Made by a program: the position numbers and the translations under genes. A stretch of 64,000 nucleotides of DNA from Promethearchaeota archaeon (GTDB lineage Archaea; Asgardarchaeota; Lokiarchaeia; Sigyniarchaeales; SOKP01), in assembly GCA_011364925.1 (NCBI GenBank), contig RDOA01000014.1, forward strand, positions 1 to 64,000, read 5' to 3'. Under the pieces are notes generated by a model, which did not search any database, had not been told where the DNA came from, and saw only the letters and a list, made by a program, of their open reading frames with translations. This document shows, one piece after another, positions 1 to 8,520 of this stretch (positions are counted from its first letter, which is position 1; every line of letters begins with the position of its first letter).

Positions 1-139
1 CAATAATTTCAGTTAATTTCATTTCAATCCCATTAGGTTTACAATGATTTTATATTTAATTAGAACGCATGAAAATATTAACTTTATTCTTTCATATTCC
101 AAAATTTTCTAAAACTGAATATCAAGGAAAAAAAGAATG

Positions 140-288
140 TGGCGGGAGGGAGATTTTCGATGTTAGGTATATCCTTAACAATTTCGAACTCCCGAAGGCC
201 TTTGCCACTGGATCTTAAGTCCAGCACCTATAATCGGTCTTGACCCTTCTAAACCAAAAGACCTTTGACCATACTCGGTAATCCCGCC
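140..288 (-). tRNA. tRNA-Leu(UAA) with two introns
   Basis: Read on the minus strand, 288-282 pairs with 147-141 as a 7-bp acceptor stem (GGCGGGA/TCCCGCC), with discriminator A at 140 and no encoded CCA. The D-arm carries ACCGAG and GGTCAAAGGT. A 5-bp anticodon stem (CTGGA/TCCAG) closes the loop CTTAAGA, giving anticodon UAA. A long variable arm (GGC/GCC stem) follows, as expected for Leu. Two stretches do not fit a mature tRNA: about 35 extra bases between the D-arm and the anticodon stem (within 225-260), and about 29 extra bases in the T-loop (within 153-188) between the GGGAG and CTCCC stem halves. Removing both gives about 85 nt, normal for tRNA-Leu. The T-loop insert has a hairpin of the form TGTTAAGG...CCTAACA, compatible with a relaxed bulge-helix-bulge. 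Exact splice points are not resolved. Confidence 0.86.
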
Positions 289-599
289 ACGTAAGAATAA
301 TTTTTATGAAATTCTGCTATGAATGAACTAAGTTTTTTATTCAATCTACTAGGTTTTAAGTGTACTATTGAGAAATTTTAGTTTTAATTTAAATTTTTAC
401 CTTAAAATTCAGCCTTCTAATGACTGTTTTATTTAATTAGAAAGATATGTGCGTATTAATTCTATTTTTAAAATAGTTTTAAAATTTGATTAATGAAAGA
501 GATACCTATTAAAAATAAAAATTAATAAATACTAACAAGATATTAATTTTATAAGAAAACAAATATAAGGATTTTTAGATCTTCTACGAGGTTTATGTC
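289..599. other. AT-rich intergenic stretch, no gene seen
   Basis: This stretch lies between the tRNA-Leu 5' end and the longin-like gene. It is strongly AT-rich with several TATA-like runs. Only a short imperfect inverted repeat (TTCTAAT...AATTAGAA, about 414-442) stands out. I see no open frame with protein-like composition. It probably holds the divergent promoters of the two flanking genes. Confidence 0.4.
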
Positions 600-977
600 A
601 TGCCAGTTGGAATACTAATAATTCGGTGGGATAACGAGATTGGACCTATTAACGAGGGTTTTTATCCCAATAACTTAAAAATTACTAATAACTTGCTCAC
701 GCAAGTATATTCTTCACATCGATACCAGAGCTTAAAACCGGGATTTGCATCAATAAGCCTCAAAAATAATAAAGTTGTCTCCTTCTTCTCTGGCGTAGGA
801 GATGACCATATAAGCGTAGAAAATTACGTGGTTGCTTTATTATTACGAAGAGACGAAAAACCGGGTAAATATCGAGAGATTCTTAAAACTATAGCAGCTG
901 AAATTCTCGATCAGACTCAAGATGGTAAGTTTTTAAAACTTCTTCCTGACCTATATAAGGATTTAGCTAAGATCTAA
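600..977 (+). CDS. Small longin/roadblock-like domain protein
   Basis: A 125-aa soluble protein. The N-terminus (GILIIRWDNEIGP, then a second strand and helix) has the pattern of the longin fold: two hydrophobic strands with a tight Asp/Gly-Pro turn, a helix, three more strands (residues about 47-66) and C-terminal helices. Stand-alone longin-type domains are abundant in Asgard archaea, where they are thought to pair with small GTPases. That part is family knowledge, and the assignment here rests on pattern only. The start is supported by a GAGGT-type Shine-Dalgarno (SD) sequence 7 nt before ATG. No GTPase gene is adjacent. The coiled-coil gene downstream is convergent. Roadblock/LC7 is the main alternative. 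Confidence 0.5.
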   Translation: MPVGILIIRWDNEIGPINEGFYPNNLKITNNLLTQVYSSHRYQSLKPGFASISLKNNKVVSFFSGVGDDHISVENYVVALLLRRDEKPGKYREILKTIAAEILDQTQDGKFLKLLPDLYKDLAKI

Positions 978-1019
978 ATTAGGGATTCTGAAATTTGGAA
1001 GGAAATAATAAATGCATAC

Positions 1020-2051
1020 TTACTCGATTTTCTTTACGAAAATTTTTCCCGCATCATTAATTTCAACAAGTTGTGCATCCTGTAAGTTTTGTACTATCTT
1101 TTTAACCATTATTATTGGAGATCCAAGAGCGTTTCTTAGATCTTCGATCGCCATTGATCCGACCTGTTCCAAAATTAAGAAGGCTTTGAATTGAGCCTCG
1201 TGTTCCATCAATCCAGTTAATTTATCGTAATATACGATTTTTTTCAGGTTATTCTTTTTAAATTCTCTTAATTCTTCGATCTCTTTATTAAGTCTCCTTA
1301 CTGCTTCATCTGCTTCTCGCTTTTTATCGAGAGCATCTTCTAACTTTTTTAACAGATTATCTTGCTTTTCTCGTATTTCAGCAAACCGAGATTTTAAGTC
1401 TTTAGCTTCTGATGTAGCCTCAGTAGATGTAAGTTTACTATCTAAAAGAAAGTTATCCAAAGCTGCAATTTTAGTTGCCATTTCTTTCTTTTCTTCAAAA
1501 TGATCTAACCTTAACTGTTCAAGTTCTTTCTTCCATTTTTGATCCATATCAGATAATAATTTTACTTGTTCATCTTGAAGCTTGTCAGCAAACGCTTGAA
1601 TTTCTTGGATCTTATTTTCTAAGGATTTATTGTTTTCTTCTTTTATCAATAATTCAGAATTTTTTTCTGCGATTTCTGCCTTGAGATTTCCAATCGTTTC
1701 ATAGCTTTCATCAAGCTTTCTTTGAGTTGGGATACTTTGCCTCTTCATAAACTCCATTTCCTTTTGGATAGCTAAGACTTCTCCCTTAGCAAGGTCCAAA
1801 TCCGTTTCTTTTTGGTTAAGCGTTGCTCTTTGGGTGCCTACCAATTCTTTCAATTCTAAAACGTCTTCAGGCACATCGTACATCCGTTTAATTTTTACCT
1901 CTTGTTTTGCAATTACAGTTTCAAGTTCAGTGATGGTTCGCTTATGTTTTTCGATAACTTCTTGCAACCTATCGATCTTGGATTGAAGAACAGCGGTTTC
2001 TTTTTCGCTAGATTCTATATTATCAATTGCATCTCTAAGATTAGTGGGCAT
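1020..2051 (-). CDS. Long coiled-coil protein with C-terminal winged-helix-like domain
   Basis: About 343 aa. Roughly the first 270 residues are almost continuous heptad-like coiled coil, rich in Glu, Lys, Gln and Leu. The last 65 residues (after a KIVYYDKLTGLMEHEAQF-type junction) look like a small winged-helix fold, with helices around EDLRNALG and IIMVKKIVQNL and a terminal wing ending FVKKIE. I chose ATG 2051 over the in-frame TTG five codons upstream because GAGG lies about 10 nt before it. No enzyme motif, signal peptide or membrane segment is visible. It could be a structural, nucleoid or cytoskeletal adaptor; I do not recognise a named family. It is convergent with the longin-like gene at 600-977. 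Confidence 0.6.
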   Translation of the reverse strand: MPTNLRDAIDNIESSEKETAVLQSKIDRLQEVIEKHKRTITELETVIAKQEVKIKRMYDVPEDVLELKELVGTQRATLNQKETDLDLAKGEVLAIQKEMEFMKRQSIPTQRKLDESYETIGNLKAEIAEKNSELLIKEENNKSLENKIQEIQAFADKLQDEQVKLLSDMDQKWKKELEQLRLDHFEEKKEMATKIAALDNFLLDSKLTSTEATSEAKDLKSRFAEIREKQDNLLKKLEDALDKKREADEAVRRLNKEIEELREFKKNNLKKIVYYDKLTGLMEHEAQFKAFLILEQVGSMAIEDLRNALGSPIIMVKKIVQNLQDAQLVEINDAGKIFVKKIE

Positions 2052-2237
2052 AGTTAAATTCCTCAATTTTTTTTAAAATTACTGTTAGATACTTAATGTT
2101 ATTAAATTAAATATCTGTAATTACAAATTATAATCAATAATTTTTAATAGTGAAATAATAGAAACAATTTATATACTTATCGAATTATCAAATATCTTGT
2201 ATTTTACAATTATTTAAAGAAAAGGAGGTAGCATGTA

Positions 2238-2816
2238 ATTCCCATTTTTTACTTTAAACCAACGAGTATTGAGCCACTTATTTTAATATCCTATAATTAT
2301 CAACAAGACCGACAAAAAATCAAATTAAATAAGATTACCTTCTTTAAAAAGGAGTCAGAAATCCCAGAAGACCTAATGGGATCAAAATTCAATCTACAAA
2401 GAGCTATAGATGATACTGAACAATCTATTCTTCTTCAATTACAAAACATGATTAATGAGTATTTATCAAATGGAAAAATAGATCTTTTTGAGAAATTGAA
2501 GGAGCTGGACATCGAACTCGATTTAAAAGGAAAATTTAAAACCGACTTCTCGGAAAAGGTTATGAAGGCTCTCTTAAACGTTAAACCAGGCGATTATATT
2601 ACTTACTCAGAGCTTGCTGAAAGAATTAACTCGAAAGCGTATAGAGCTGTTGGAGGTGTTCTTAAAAACAATCCATTTCCTCTTATTATACCATGTCATC
2701 GTGTAGTAAGTAAAGGTGGTAAAATTGGAGGTTTTATGGGAAAAACGAACAAGGGCTGGCAAATCAATCTAAAACAGACTCTGTTAGAACTTGAAGGAAG
2801 TACAATAACAGAGTAA
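2238..2816 (+). CDS. ogt: Methylated-DNA--protein-cysteine methyltransferase (O6-alkylguanine alkyltransferase)
   Basis: Suicidal repair protein that removes O6-alkyl groups from guanine. The C-terminal domain has the acceptor motif PCHRVV (Cys 107 counted from the ATG at 2376, about 153 in the extended protein), the arginine-finger region RAVGGVLKNNP and the Tyr-rich GDYITYSEL helix. The first in-frame ATG (2376) would remove much of the N-terminal domain. The frame stays open back to TAG at 2229-2231, and the extra 46 codons read like a normal MGMT N-terminal strand region (PLILISYNYQQDRQ, KITFFKK). An excellent SD, AAAGGAGG (2221-2228), precedes them, but no AUG, GUG or UUG is in frame. 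ATT at 2238 is the best placed codon; an ATG at 2233 is followed at once by TAA. Either a non-AUG start or an indel is implied. Confidence 0.85.
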   Translation: MPIFYFKPTSIEPLILISYNYQQDRQKIKLNKITFFKKESEIPEDLMGSKFNLQRAIDDTEQSILLQLQNMINEYLSNGKIDLFEKLKELDIELDLKGKFKTDFSEKVMKALLNVKPGDYITYSELAERINSKAYRAVGGVLKNNPFPLIIPCHRVVSKGGKIGGFMGKTNKGWQINLKQTLLELEGSTITE

Positions 2817-2884
2817 TTGAGTAATTCTAATTAATTAAGTGTAATAGAAATTAATTTAATACGTAAAAACTTCTAATTCATATC

Positions 2885-4090
2885 ATGGTTAGAATATCAG
2901 CTCTTCGTCCTTATTGTCCTAATAATCCAAGCCAATTCACTACAAATCCCTACGATGTTATTGGAAAAGAAGAAGAAAAAGAATTAAAGCAAAATCCGAA
3001 TTCGTTAATTCATCTAATTCTACCTAATGGCGAGGGTGACGAAGTTTACAATAATGCTTTAAAAGCTTACAAAAGGTTCAAAGCATCTAATATTATTACT
3101 AAAGAAGAAAAACCAAGCATTTTTGTTTACCGACAAGAATCACCTCATTTTAATCAGGAAGGGTTAATTTTGGGAATTGCGCTTCAAGATTATGAAGAAA
3201 ACAACATTGTTAAACACGAATATACTAGAGTTGAGCCACTTAAAGATCGAATTATGCATATTAAAACTACTAATGTAGCAGCGGGGCTCGTTTGGACCGT
3301 TTTTCGCCATGATATCAAAATTAAGAATGTAATAGAGCAGATTAAACAAAAAAAGCCTAAATTTGACTTTAACAAATATGGTTATCGCCAGATTGTCTGG
3401 CAGGAGGATGATCTTAATACTATTTCTACATTATCTGTTCTTTTTAAAGATAAAAAAGTTTACATAGCTGATGGGCACCATCGAGCAGCAAGTGCTGCAG
3501 AATATCGTAAGGTTCAAATTGAAAATGCCAAAGAAAAAGAAAATTCCAATTCTCCTTGGCAATTTTTATTATCTTATGTTGCATCAGACGATCAGATTAG
3601 AATTCTACCTTATAACCGGGTTATTAGAAGGTTAAAAGATGGTAAGGAAGATTTTTTAGAAAGGCTAAAAGAAATCTACGAGTTAACAAAGGTTGAAACA
3701 GCTTTTAATCCAAAAAGAAAGAATCAAGTGGCTCTCTGCATAAGAGGACAATGGTATAGGCTAGAAACTAAAGAAAAATCTTTTGAATCAACACTGGACA
3801 GTTTAGATGTGGCAATTCTTCAAGATAAAGTATTAGGGCCAATATTGCGGATTATTAATATTCGTACTGACGACAACATCTTCTTTGTTGGTGGATTACA
3901 AGATCCAAAGTTGATGGAAGAGTATACCACTAAAAAAGGTAACGATGCATTTATAAACCTATATCCCGTTGACATAGAGGATTTGGAGGCAATCGCTGAT
4001 TCAGGAGGTGTAATGCCCCCAAAATCGACATGGTTTGATCCTAAACTTTTATCAGGTTTGATTCTTCACGACTTAAGCGAAGAATGGTAA
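2885..4090 (+). CDS. DUF1015 family protein (ParB/sulfiredoxin-like fold, serine-pathway context)
   Basis: A 401-aa protein that begins VRISALRPYCPN and carries the DUF1015 signature DGHHRAASA (Asp 196, His 198, His 199, Arg 200). DUF1015 genes are commonly found beside serA and a class V aminotransferase in anaerobic bacteria and archaea, and both are encoded 2-4 kb away here on the other strand. The DGHHR motif is reminiscent of the nucleotide-binding box of ParB/Srx-fold free-serine kinases, so a role in serine or phosphoserine metabolism is a reasonable inference, not shown. The protein has full family length and no signal peptide. No clear SD precedes ATG 2885. It lies 27 nt upstream of the co-directional molybdopterin oxidoreductase, possibly co-transcribed with it. 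Confidence 0.8.
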   Translation: MVRISALRPYCPNNPSQFTTNPYDVIGKEEEKELKQNPNSLIHLILPNGEGDEVYNNALKAYKRFKASNIITKEEKPSIFVYRQESPHFNQEGLILGIALQDYEENNIVKHEYTRVEPLKDRIMHIKTTNVAAGLVWTVFRHDIKIKNVIEQIKQKKPKFDFNKYGYRQIVWQEDDLNTISTLSVLFKDKKVYIADGHHRAASAAEYRKVQIENAKEKENSNSPWQFLLSYVASDDQIRILPYNRVIRRLKDGKEDFLERLKEIYELTKVETAFNPKRKNQVALCIRGQWYRLETKEKSFESTLDSLDVAILQDKVLGPILRIINIRTDDNIFFVGGLQDPKLMEEYTTKKGNDAFINLYPVDIEDLEAIADSGGVMPPKSTWFDPKLLSGLILHDLSEEW

Positions 4091-4117
4091 CAATTAATTA
4101 AATTAGAGCCTTATAGA

Positions 4118-6151
4118 ATGAATAAAAATATTGAAATTACAAAAAGGTTTGGGACTTGTTCCAAAGATTGTTATGGGTCTTGCGTATTTGTAGGAGAATG
4201 GAACGATCAAGCTCATGAGAAGAAACTAATTAAAACTATTCCCTTAGAAACCCATCCTTTAACTAATGGATTTTTTTGCCCTAAATTCAATTATAGGGAA
4301 GAGTTGCTATATCATCCTAATCGATTGAAGTCACCATTAATACGGACAGATTCTAAAGGTACTAACTTGTTTAAGCAAATTAGTCTAGAAAGTGCGTTAA
4401 ATCTTACTATAGAAAAATTAAATTATGCTATAACTCAATTTGGTTCCTCCTCTATTGTAGCCGCATATTATGCAGGAAATTGTGGTTTAATCTCAAAATT
4501 ATCACCAATAAGATTCTTCGATGAACTCGGTGCCACAATAAGAACAGGGGGCATCTGTAACGAAGCGGGAAATTACGCTCTAAGTCAGATGTTTGGAACC
4601 TATTCTACTACAAATCCTTTTCAGATAATTAATCCTAACAATCGACTAATCGTTATTTGGGGTAGTAATTTATCAGATAGAAATAATCACGCGTATTTCT
4701 TAGTTAAACAAGCAATAAAAGGTGGATCGAGGGTGGTTGTTGTTAACCCTATTAAAACAAATCTGGCAAAAAACGCGACTTTACATTTACAATCTCTTCC
4801 TGGAACTGATTATTTAGTAGCAAAATATGTGATAAACAAAATCTTGGAAGCTGAAAAGTTAGATAGGGATTTTCTTACCCAATATGTTGATAATTTCGGT
4901 GAAATCTTTGATAAAGTCAGAAATTTTAATAAAGAGCAAATTCTTCTCCACACCGGGTTAACTGAAGGAGAACTAGATAATTTTACAGAATTACTCTTAG
5001 AACATAAACACAAAACTCTTTTCATTGTAGGATTTGGACCACAGAAATATTTTTACGGTGGAAAAAATTTGAATACTATAGCACTAATCCAAATTCTTCT
5101 TGGGAATTTCGGAAAACCAGGAACAGGATTTCTATTCTCTCAGAGTGGTTTTAATCACACATATTCAGATTTACTGATCCAGTACATTACTCAACAAAAA
5201 AAAGAACCTCAGCGAAATAGCTTTCCACTAGCAACACTTGGTTCCTCCTTAAACTCAAACAAGTATAAAATGCTATTCATATACAATCTCAATCCTGCGA
5301 GTTCTCTCCCAAACCAAACTATTTTAAGGAAGGCTTTATTAAGAAGAGATCTCTTCGTCGTAGTATTAGATATGTTCCTCAACGAAACAACAAAATACGC
5401 AGATCTTGTCATCCCTGTAAAGTTTGATCTTGAATGCGACGATTTTATAACCCCTTATTTTACACCAGGGATATCAATTAATCAAGGAGGTCCATGTCCG
5501 TATTCAGATTGCTTGTCAAGTTACGAATTCTTTCGGTTATTAGCTAATAGATGCAAATGGATAGACAAAAACCTTTTTCAAGAAACTCAAAGGGAATTAT
5601 ATGAAAAATGTATTGATTTATTACCTAAAGAAATTCAACAAAAATTAAAACTGAATGGATATTATATCCCGTTTGGATTAAACGATATTCCCTATCAAAA
5701 TCTAAATTTTCCCACTTTTAATGGAAAAATTCAAATTCACAGTTCTCTTTTAGATTTATTTGATTCTAATCCAGATCTTCTCTCACCTCGAGGTCAAAAC
5801 GAGTTTTATTTGCTTTCTCCTGCTCATAAATATTTCATTCATTCTCAAATGGGTGAAATCCATCATGAATTTGAGGACGACTTTAAAAAAGTCTTTCTTA
5901 ATCCGTCTGATATTGACTATATTAATTTAAAAGTAAACGATGAAGTTCTAGTATCGAATGAATTTAGTAATGGAAAATACATTTTGGATCAAAATACGGC
6001 TTTAAAATCAGGAATAGCTCTAATCTATTCTGGATTTCCATTTGCTAACGCTCCGATAAAGAATGTTAATTTTTTCACATCAGATAAACCCGAGGAATCA
6101 GAGCTGTCAGGAGCGTATTTTTCCACAAAAATCACGATATCTAAAATATAA
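4118..6151 (+). CDS. Molybdopterin (Mo/W-bis-MGD) oxidoreductase, CISM family
   Basis: A 677-aa catalytic subunit of the DMSO-reductase/formate-dehydrogenase superfamily. The N-terminal [4Fe-4S] ligands are Cys 14, 18, 22 and 54 (C-x3-C-x3-C-x31-C). The MGD-binding pattern follows (IVIWGSNLSDRNNH, VVVNPIKT), and the C-terminal domain starts around FYLLSPAHKYFIHSQ. A TGGICNEAG segment could supply a Cys ligand to the metal (inference). There is no twin-arginine signal, so it is probably cytoplasmic. No partner Fe-S or membrane subunit is adjacent, which fits soluble single-subunit members with an unknown substrate. Substrate cannot be told from sequence. Acetylene-hydratase-like, formate-dehydrogenase-like or thiosulfate-reductase-like activities are all possible. 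Confidence 0.85.
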   Translation: MNKNIEITKRFGTCSKDCYGSCVFVGEWNDQAHEKKLIKTIPLETHPLTNGFFCPKFNYREELLYHPNRLKSPLIRTDSKGTNLFKQISLESALNLTIEKLNYAITQFGSSSIVAAYYAGNCGLISKLSPIRFFDELGATIRTGGICNEAGNYALSQMFGTYSTTNPFQIINPNNRLIVIWGSNLSDRNNHAYFLVKQAIKGGSRVVVVNPIKTNLAKNATLHLQSLPGTDYLVAKYVINKILEAEKLDRDFLTQYVDNFGEIFDKVRNFNKEQILLHTGLTEGELDNFTELLLEHKHKTLFIVGFGPQKYFYGGKNLNTIALIQILLGNFGKPGTGFLFSQSGFNHTYSDLLIQYITQQKKEPQRNSFPLATLGSSLNSNKYKMLFIYNLNPASSLPNQTILRKALLRRDLFVVVLDMFLNETTKYADLVIPVKFDLECDDFITPYFTPGISINQGGPCPYSDCLSSYEFFRLLANRCKWIDKNLFQETQRELYEKCIDLLPKEIQQKLKLNGYYIPFGLNDIPYQNLNFPTFNGKIQIHSSLLDLFDSNPDLLSPRGQNEFYLLSPAHKYFIHSQMGEIHHEFEDDFKKVFLNPSDIDYINLKVNDEVLVSNEFSNGKYILDQNTALKSGIALIYSGFPFANAPIKNVNFFTSDKPEESELSGAYFSTKITISKI

Positions 6152-6176
6152 AATAAAATACAAAAAAAATCGTGGT

Positions 6177-7109
6177 TTACAAATTTTTTAAAAAATTTGA
6201 CATTTTTTCAGCGATTTTTGTTGCAGCATAAACCTGCGTCTCAATGGTTTGAGCTCCAATATGAGGCGTAAGAATTAAATTTCCTTCGCAATTTATTAAG
6301 TCCATATCTTTTAAAGGTTCTTCTCTATAGACATCTACTGCGGCTCCACCGATTTCTTTTTTAATTAAAGCATCAATTAGAGCTTTTTCTTCAATAAGCT
6401 GACCTCTAGCAGTGTTAATTAATATAGAATCTTTTCTCATCAGTTTTATATTTTCAGTATTAATGGTATTCTCTGTTTGAGGAGTTGCGGGAAGGTGCAA
6501 CGATATAATCTGTGCTTCCTTAAGTAATTCATCAATAGATGAGTATATCACGCAACCCATATTTTTTGCCTCTTCTATAGCTTTAGGACCTTTACTAAAT
6601 CTTGAATAGACTCCTACTTCCATCTCTAAAGCAAGAGCTCTTTTAGCAAGTTCTTTTGCTATGTTACCAAATCCAATTAAACCTAATTTCTTTCCTTTCA
6701 ATGTATAACCAAGATATTGATTTTTATTCCATTCTCCATTATGCATAGTTCGATCTGCGTTAGAGATGTGCCTCGCTAAGGTAAACATTAATCCTAAAGC
6801 CAGTTCAGCAACCGAAACAGAAGGAGCATCTGGCGTATTTAAGACTTCAATACTTAATTCTGCTGCTTTTTCTCTATCCACATTATCTAATCCTACTCCC
6901 GCTCTACCAATTACTTTAAGATTTTTTGCATTTTCCAATACTTCTGCTGTCAATTTAGTTCTAGAACGAACGACAATTCCATCATAATTTCCTATTTCTT
7001 TTTTAAGTTGTTCATTAGTAATTTCAAAGTCCTTTACGACTTCAAATCCATTTTTTTCAAAAATCTCTATTCCTTCTTCTTCTAACTTATCGCTAATTAA
7101 AATTTTCAC
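6177..7109 (-). CDS. serA: D-3-phosphoglycerate dehydrogenase, short form
   Basis: Oxidises 3-phosphoglycerate to 3-phosphohydroxypyruvate with NAD, the first step of serine synthesis. The reading frame gives 313 aa from GTG 7118 or 310 aa from GTG 7109. The latter gives the family-typical start (V/M)KILISDKL. The Rossmann motif is GLIGFGNIA (about residues 146-154). The catalytic triad is Arg 238 (TARGQ), Glu 267 (REEP) and His 286 (LTPHIGAQ), numbered from the longer start. The C-terminal ACT domain of long SerA is absent, so serine feedback through ACT is not expected. It is co-directional with the aminotransferase 159 nt upstream, which is probably the next enzyme. No ATG is available at the N-terminus. 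Confidence 0.92.
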   Translation of the reverse strand: MKILISDKLEEEGIEIFEKNGFEVVKDFEITNEQLKKEIGNYDGIVVRSRTKLTAEVLENAKNLKVIGRAGVGLDNVDREKAAELSIEVLNTPDAPSVSVAELALGLMFTLARHISNADRTMHNGEWNKNQYLGYTLKGKKLGLIGFGNIAKELAKRALALEMEVGVYSRFSKGPKAIEEAKNMGCVIYSSIDELLKEAQIISLHLPATPQTENTINTENIKLMRKDSILINTARGQLIEEKALIDALIKKEIGGAAVDVYREEPLKDMDLINCEGNLILTPHIGAQTIETQVYAATKIAEKMSNFLKNL

Positions 7110-7277
7110 ATCAATCACGAATAGTGTATTAAATCAGATTACTAATTTTATAAGTACAATTATGTTTTAAGTACTTTTGTTGCTTTATATAGATAACCTT
7201 AGTGATCCCAACTATTTCTCATAGCCTTTAATTAAAGTATATTCAAATAAAAAAAGAATAGGTTAAAAATTTTAATT

Positions 7278-8399
7278 TTATTTGTTCAATCTTATATCAG
7301 ATACTATTTCAGTAAGAACTTTTAGCATCTCTTCAAGTTCTTCTAATGTAATTTCACCCATATGACCGATGCGGAAGGTTTTATTTTTCAGATCCCCGTA
7401 TCCATTAACAATACGATATCCCCTTGACAAAAGCGTCGAAACCATTTTTTCAATGTCAATATTTAAGGAATTTCTCATAGTTGATACCGTATCTGATTCA
7501 TAACCTTTTTCAGGAAACATTTCAAAATTAACATCTCGCGCCCAAATCCTTGTGCGTTTTCCTAGCTGAGTATGTCTTTCAAAACGTTTTTCTAATCCTT
7601 CCTGATTCAAGATGTAATCTAATTGTGCTGCTAAGGCTCTTATTTGAGGGATTGGTGGAGTTGTTGGTGTTTGATGTTTTTCGTTGTATTTTATTAAATC
7701 AAGAAAATCAAAGTAGAGTCCTCTACTTTTAACTTGAGGTACTTTTTCGATTGCAGCGGGAGAGATAGAACAGACAGCTAACCCCGGGGGAATAGTCAAA
7801 GCTTTTTGAACTGAAGCTAAACACACATCAATACCTAACTTGTCAACTTCAATTTTTATGCCTCCCATGGATGAAGTTGCATCAACACATACTAACGCTC
7901 CAGAGTCTTTAATAACAGGAATTACTTCGTCCATAGGATTATAAACACCGGTAGAAGTTTCGTTTGCTTGTATAAAAACAACTGCGTACTTATCTTTATT
8001 CAATGCTTCTTGAGCAACTTCAGGAGTAATCGCTTTACCCCACTCTACTCCTTCTTTTATAGCAACTTTCCCGTTATTAACTCCAATCTTGTACCAACGA
8101 TCTCCAAATGCCCCAATCGAAAAAAATAAGGCTTTTTCATCCGCTTTTACTAAATTCCTAACGCAAGCTTCCATTAAGCCCGTAGCACTTGATGTGGAGA
8201 TTAGAATGGTGTTAGAGGTATATAAAAGCTTTTTTAAACCTTCTTCTACACGCTGATGCATTTCCGAATAGGGTTTTGATCTATGAGTGTCGTTCGGTTT
8301 TGCCATTTCAGCTAATATCCTCTCTGGAACATGTACAGGTCCAGGAGTAAAAAGCTTTAGTTGAGACCCTTTTTCTTTATTGAAGTGAATTTCAGACAT
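7278..8399 (-). CDS. Class V aminotransferase (serine--pyruvate / alanine--glyoxylate / phosphoserine type)
   Basis: A 373-aa PLP enzyme of aminotransferase fold type I, class V. The N-terminus KLFTPGPVHVPE, the phosphate-binding STSSATGLMEA, the Asp of CVDATSSMGG and the Schiff-base Lys 199 (SVQKALTIPPG) are all present. Members of this family next to serA often act as phosphoserine aminotransferase or as serine:pyruvate/glyoxylate aminotransferase. The position directly upstream of serA in the same orientation favours serine biosynthesis. Ordinary SerC is not visible nearby. The start ATG is clear. Substrate choice is inference. Confidence 0.88.
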   Translation of the reverse strand: MSEIHFNKEKGSQLKLFTPGPVHVPERILAEMAKPNDTHRSKPYSEMHQRVEEGLKKLLYTSNTILISTSSATGLMEACVRNLVKADEKALFFSIGAFGDRWYKIGVNNGKVAIKEGVEWGKAITPEVAQEALNKDKYAVVFIQANETSTGVYNPMDEVIPVIKDSGALVCVDATSSMGGIKIEVDKLGIDVCLASVQKALTIPPGLAVCSISPAAIEKVPQVKSRGLYFDFLDLIKYNEKHQTPTTPPIPQIRALAAQLDYILNQEGLEKRFERHTQLGKRTRIWARDVNFEMFPEKGYESDTVSTMRNSLNIDIEKMVSTLLSRGYRIVNGYGDLKNKTFRIGHMGEITLEELEEMLKVLTEIVSDIRLNK

Positions 8400-8520
8400 T
8401 TTTTAATCTAACACTATTTTCTAGTTTAAATTTTGATTTCATATATTATGTATTAATAGAAGGCTATCATATATTCTTTATCCTATAATCGAGAATTAAA
8501 ACGAAAAATTAGAATTTATT

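Noticed and set aside
2376-2816. A 146-aa MGMT starting at the first ATG
   Set aside because: It would lose most of the N-terminal strand region that reads as normal MGMT sequence upstream in frame. The SD lies at 2221-2228, far from this ATG.
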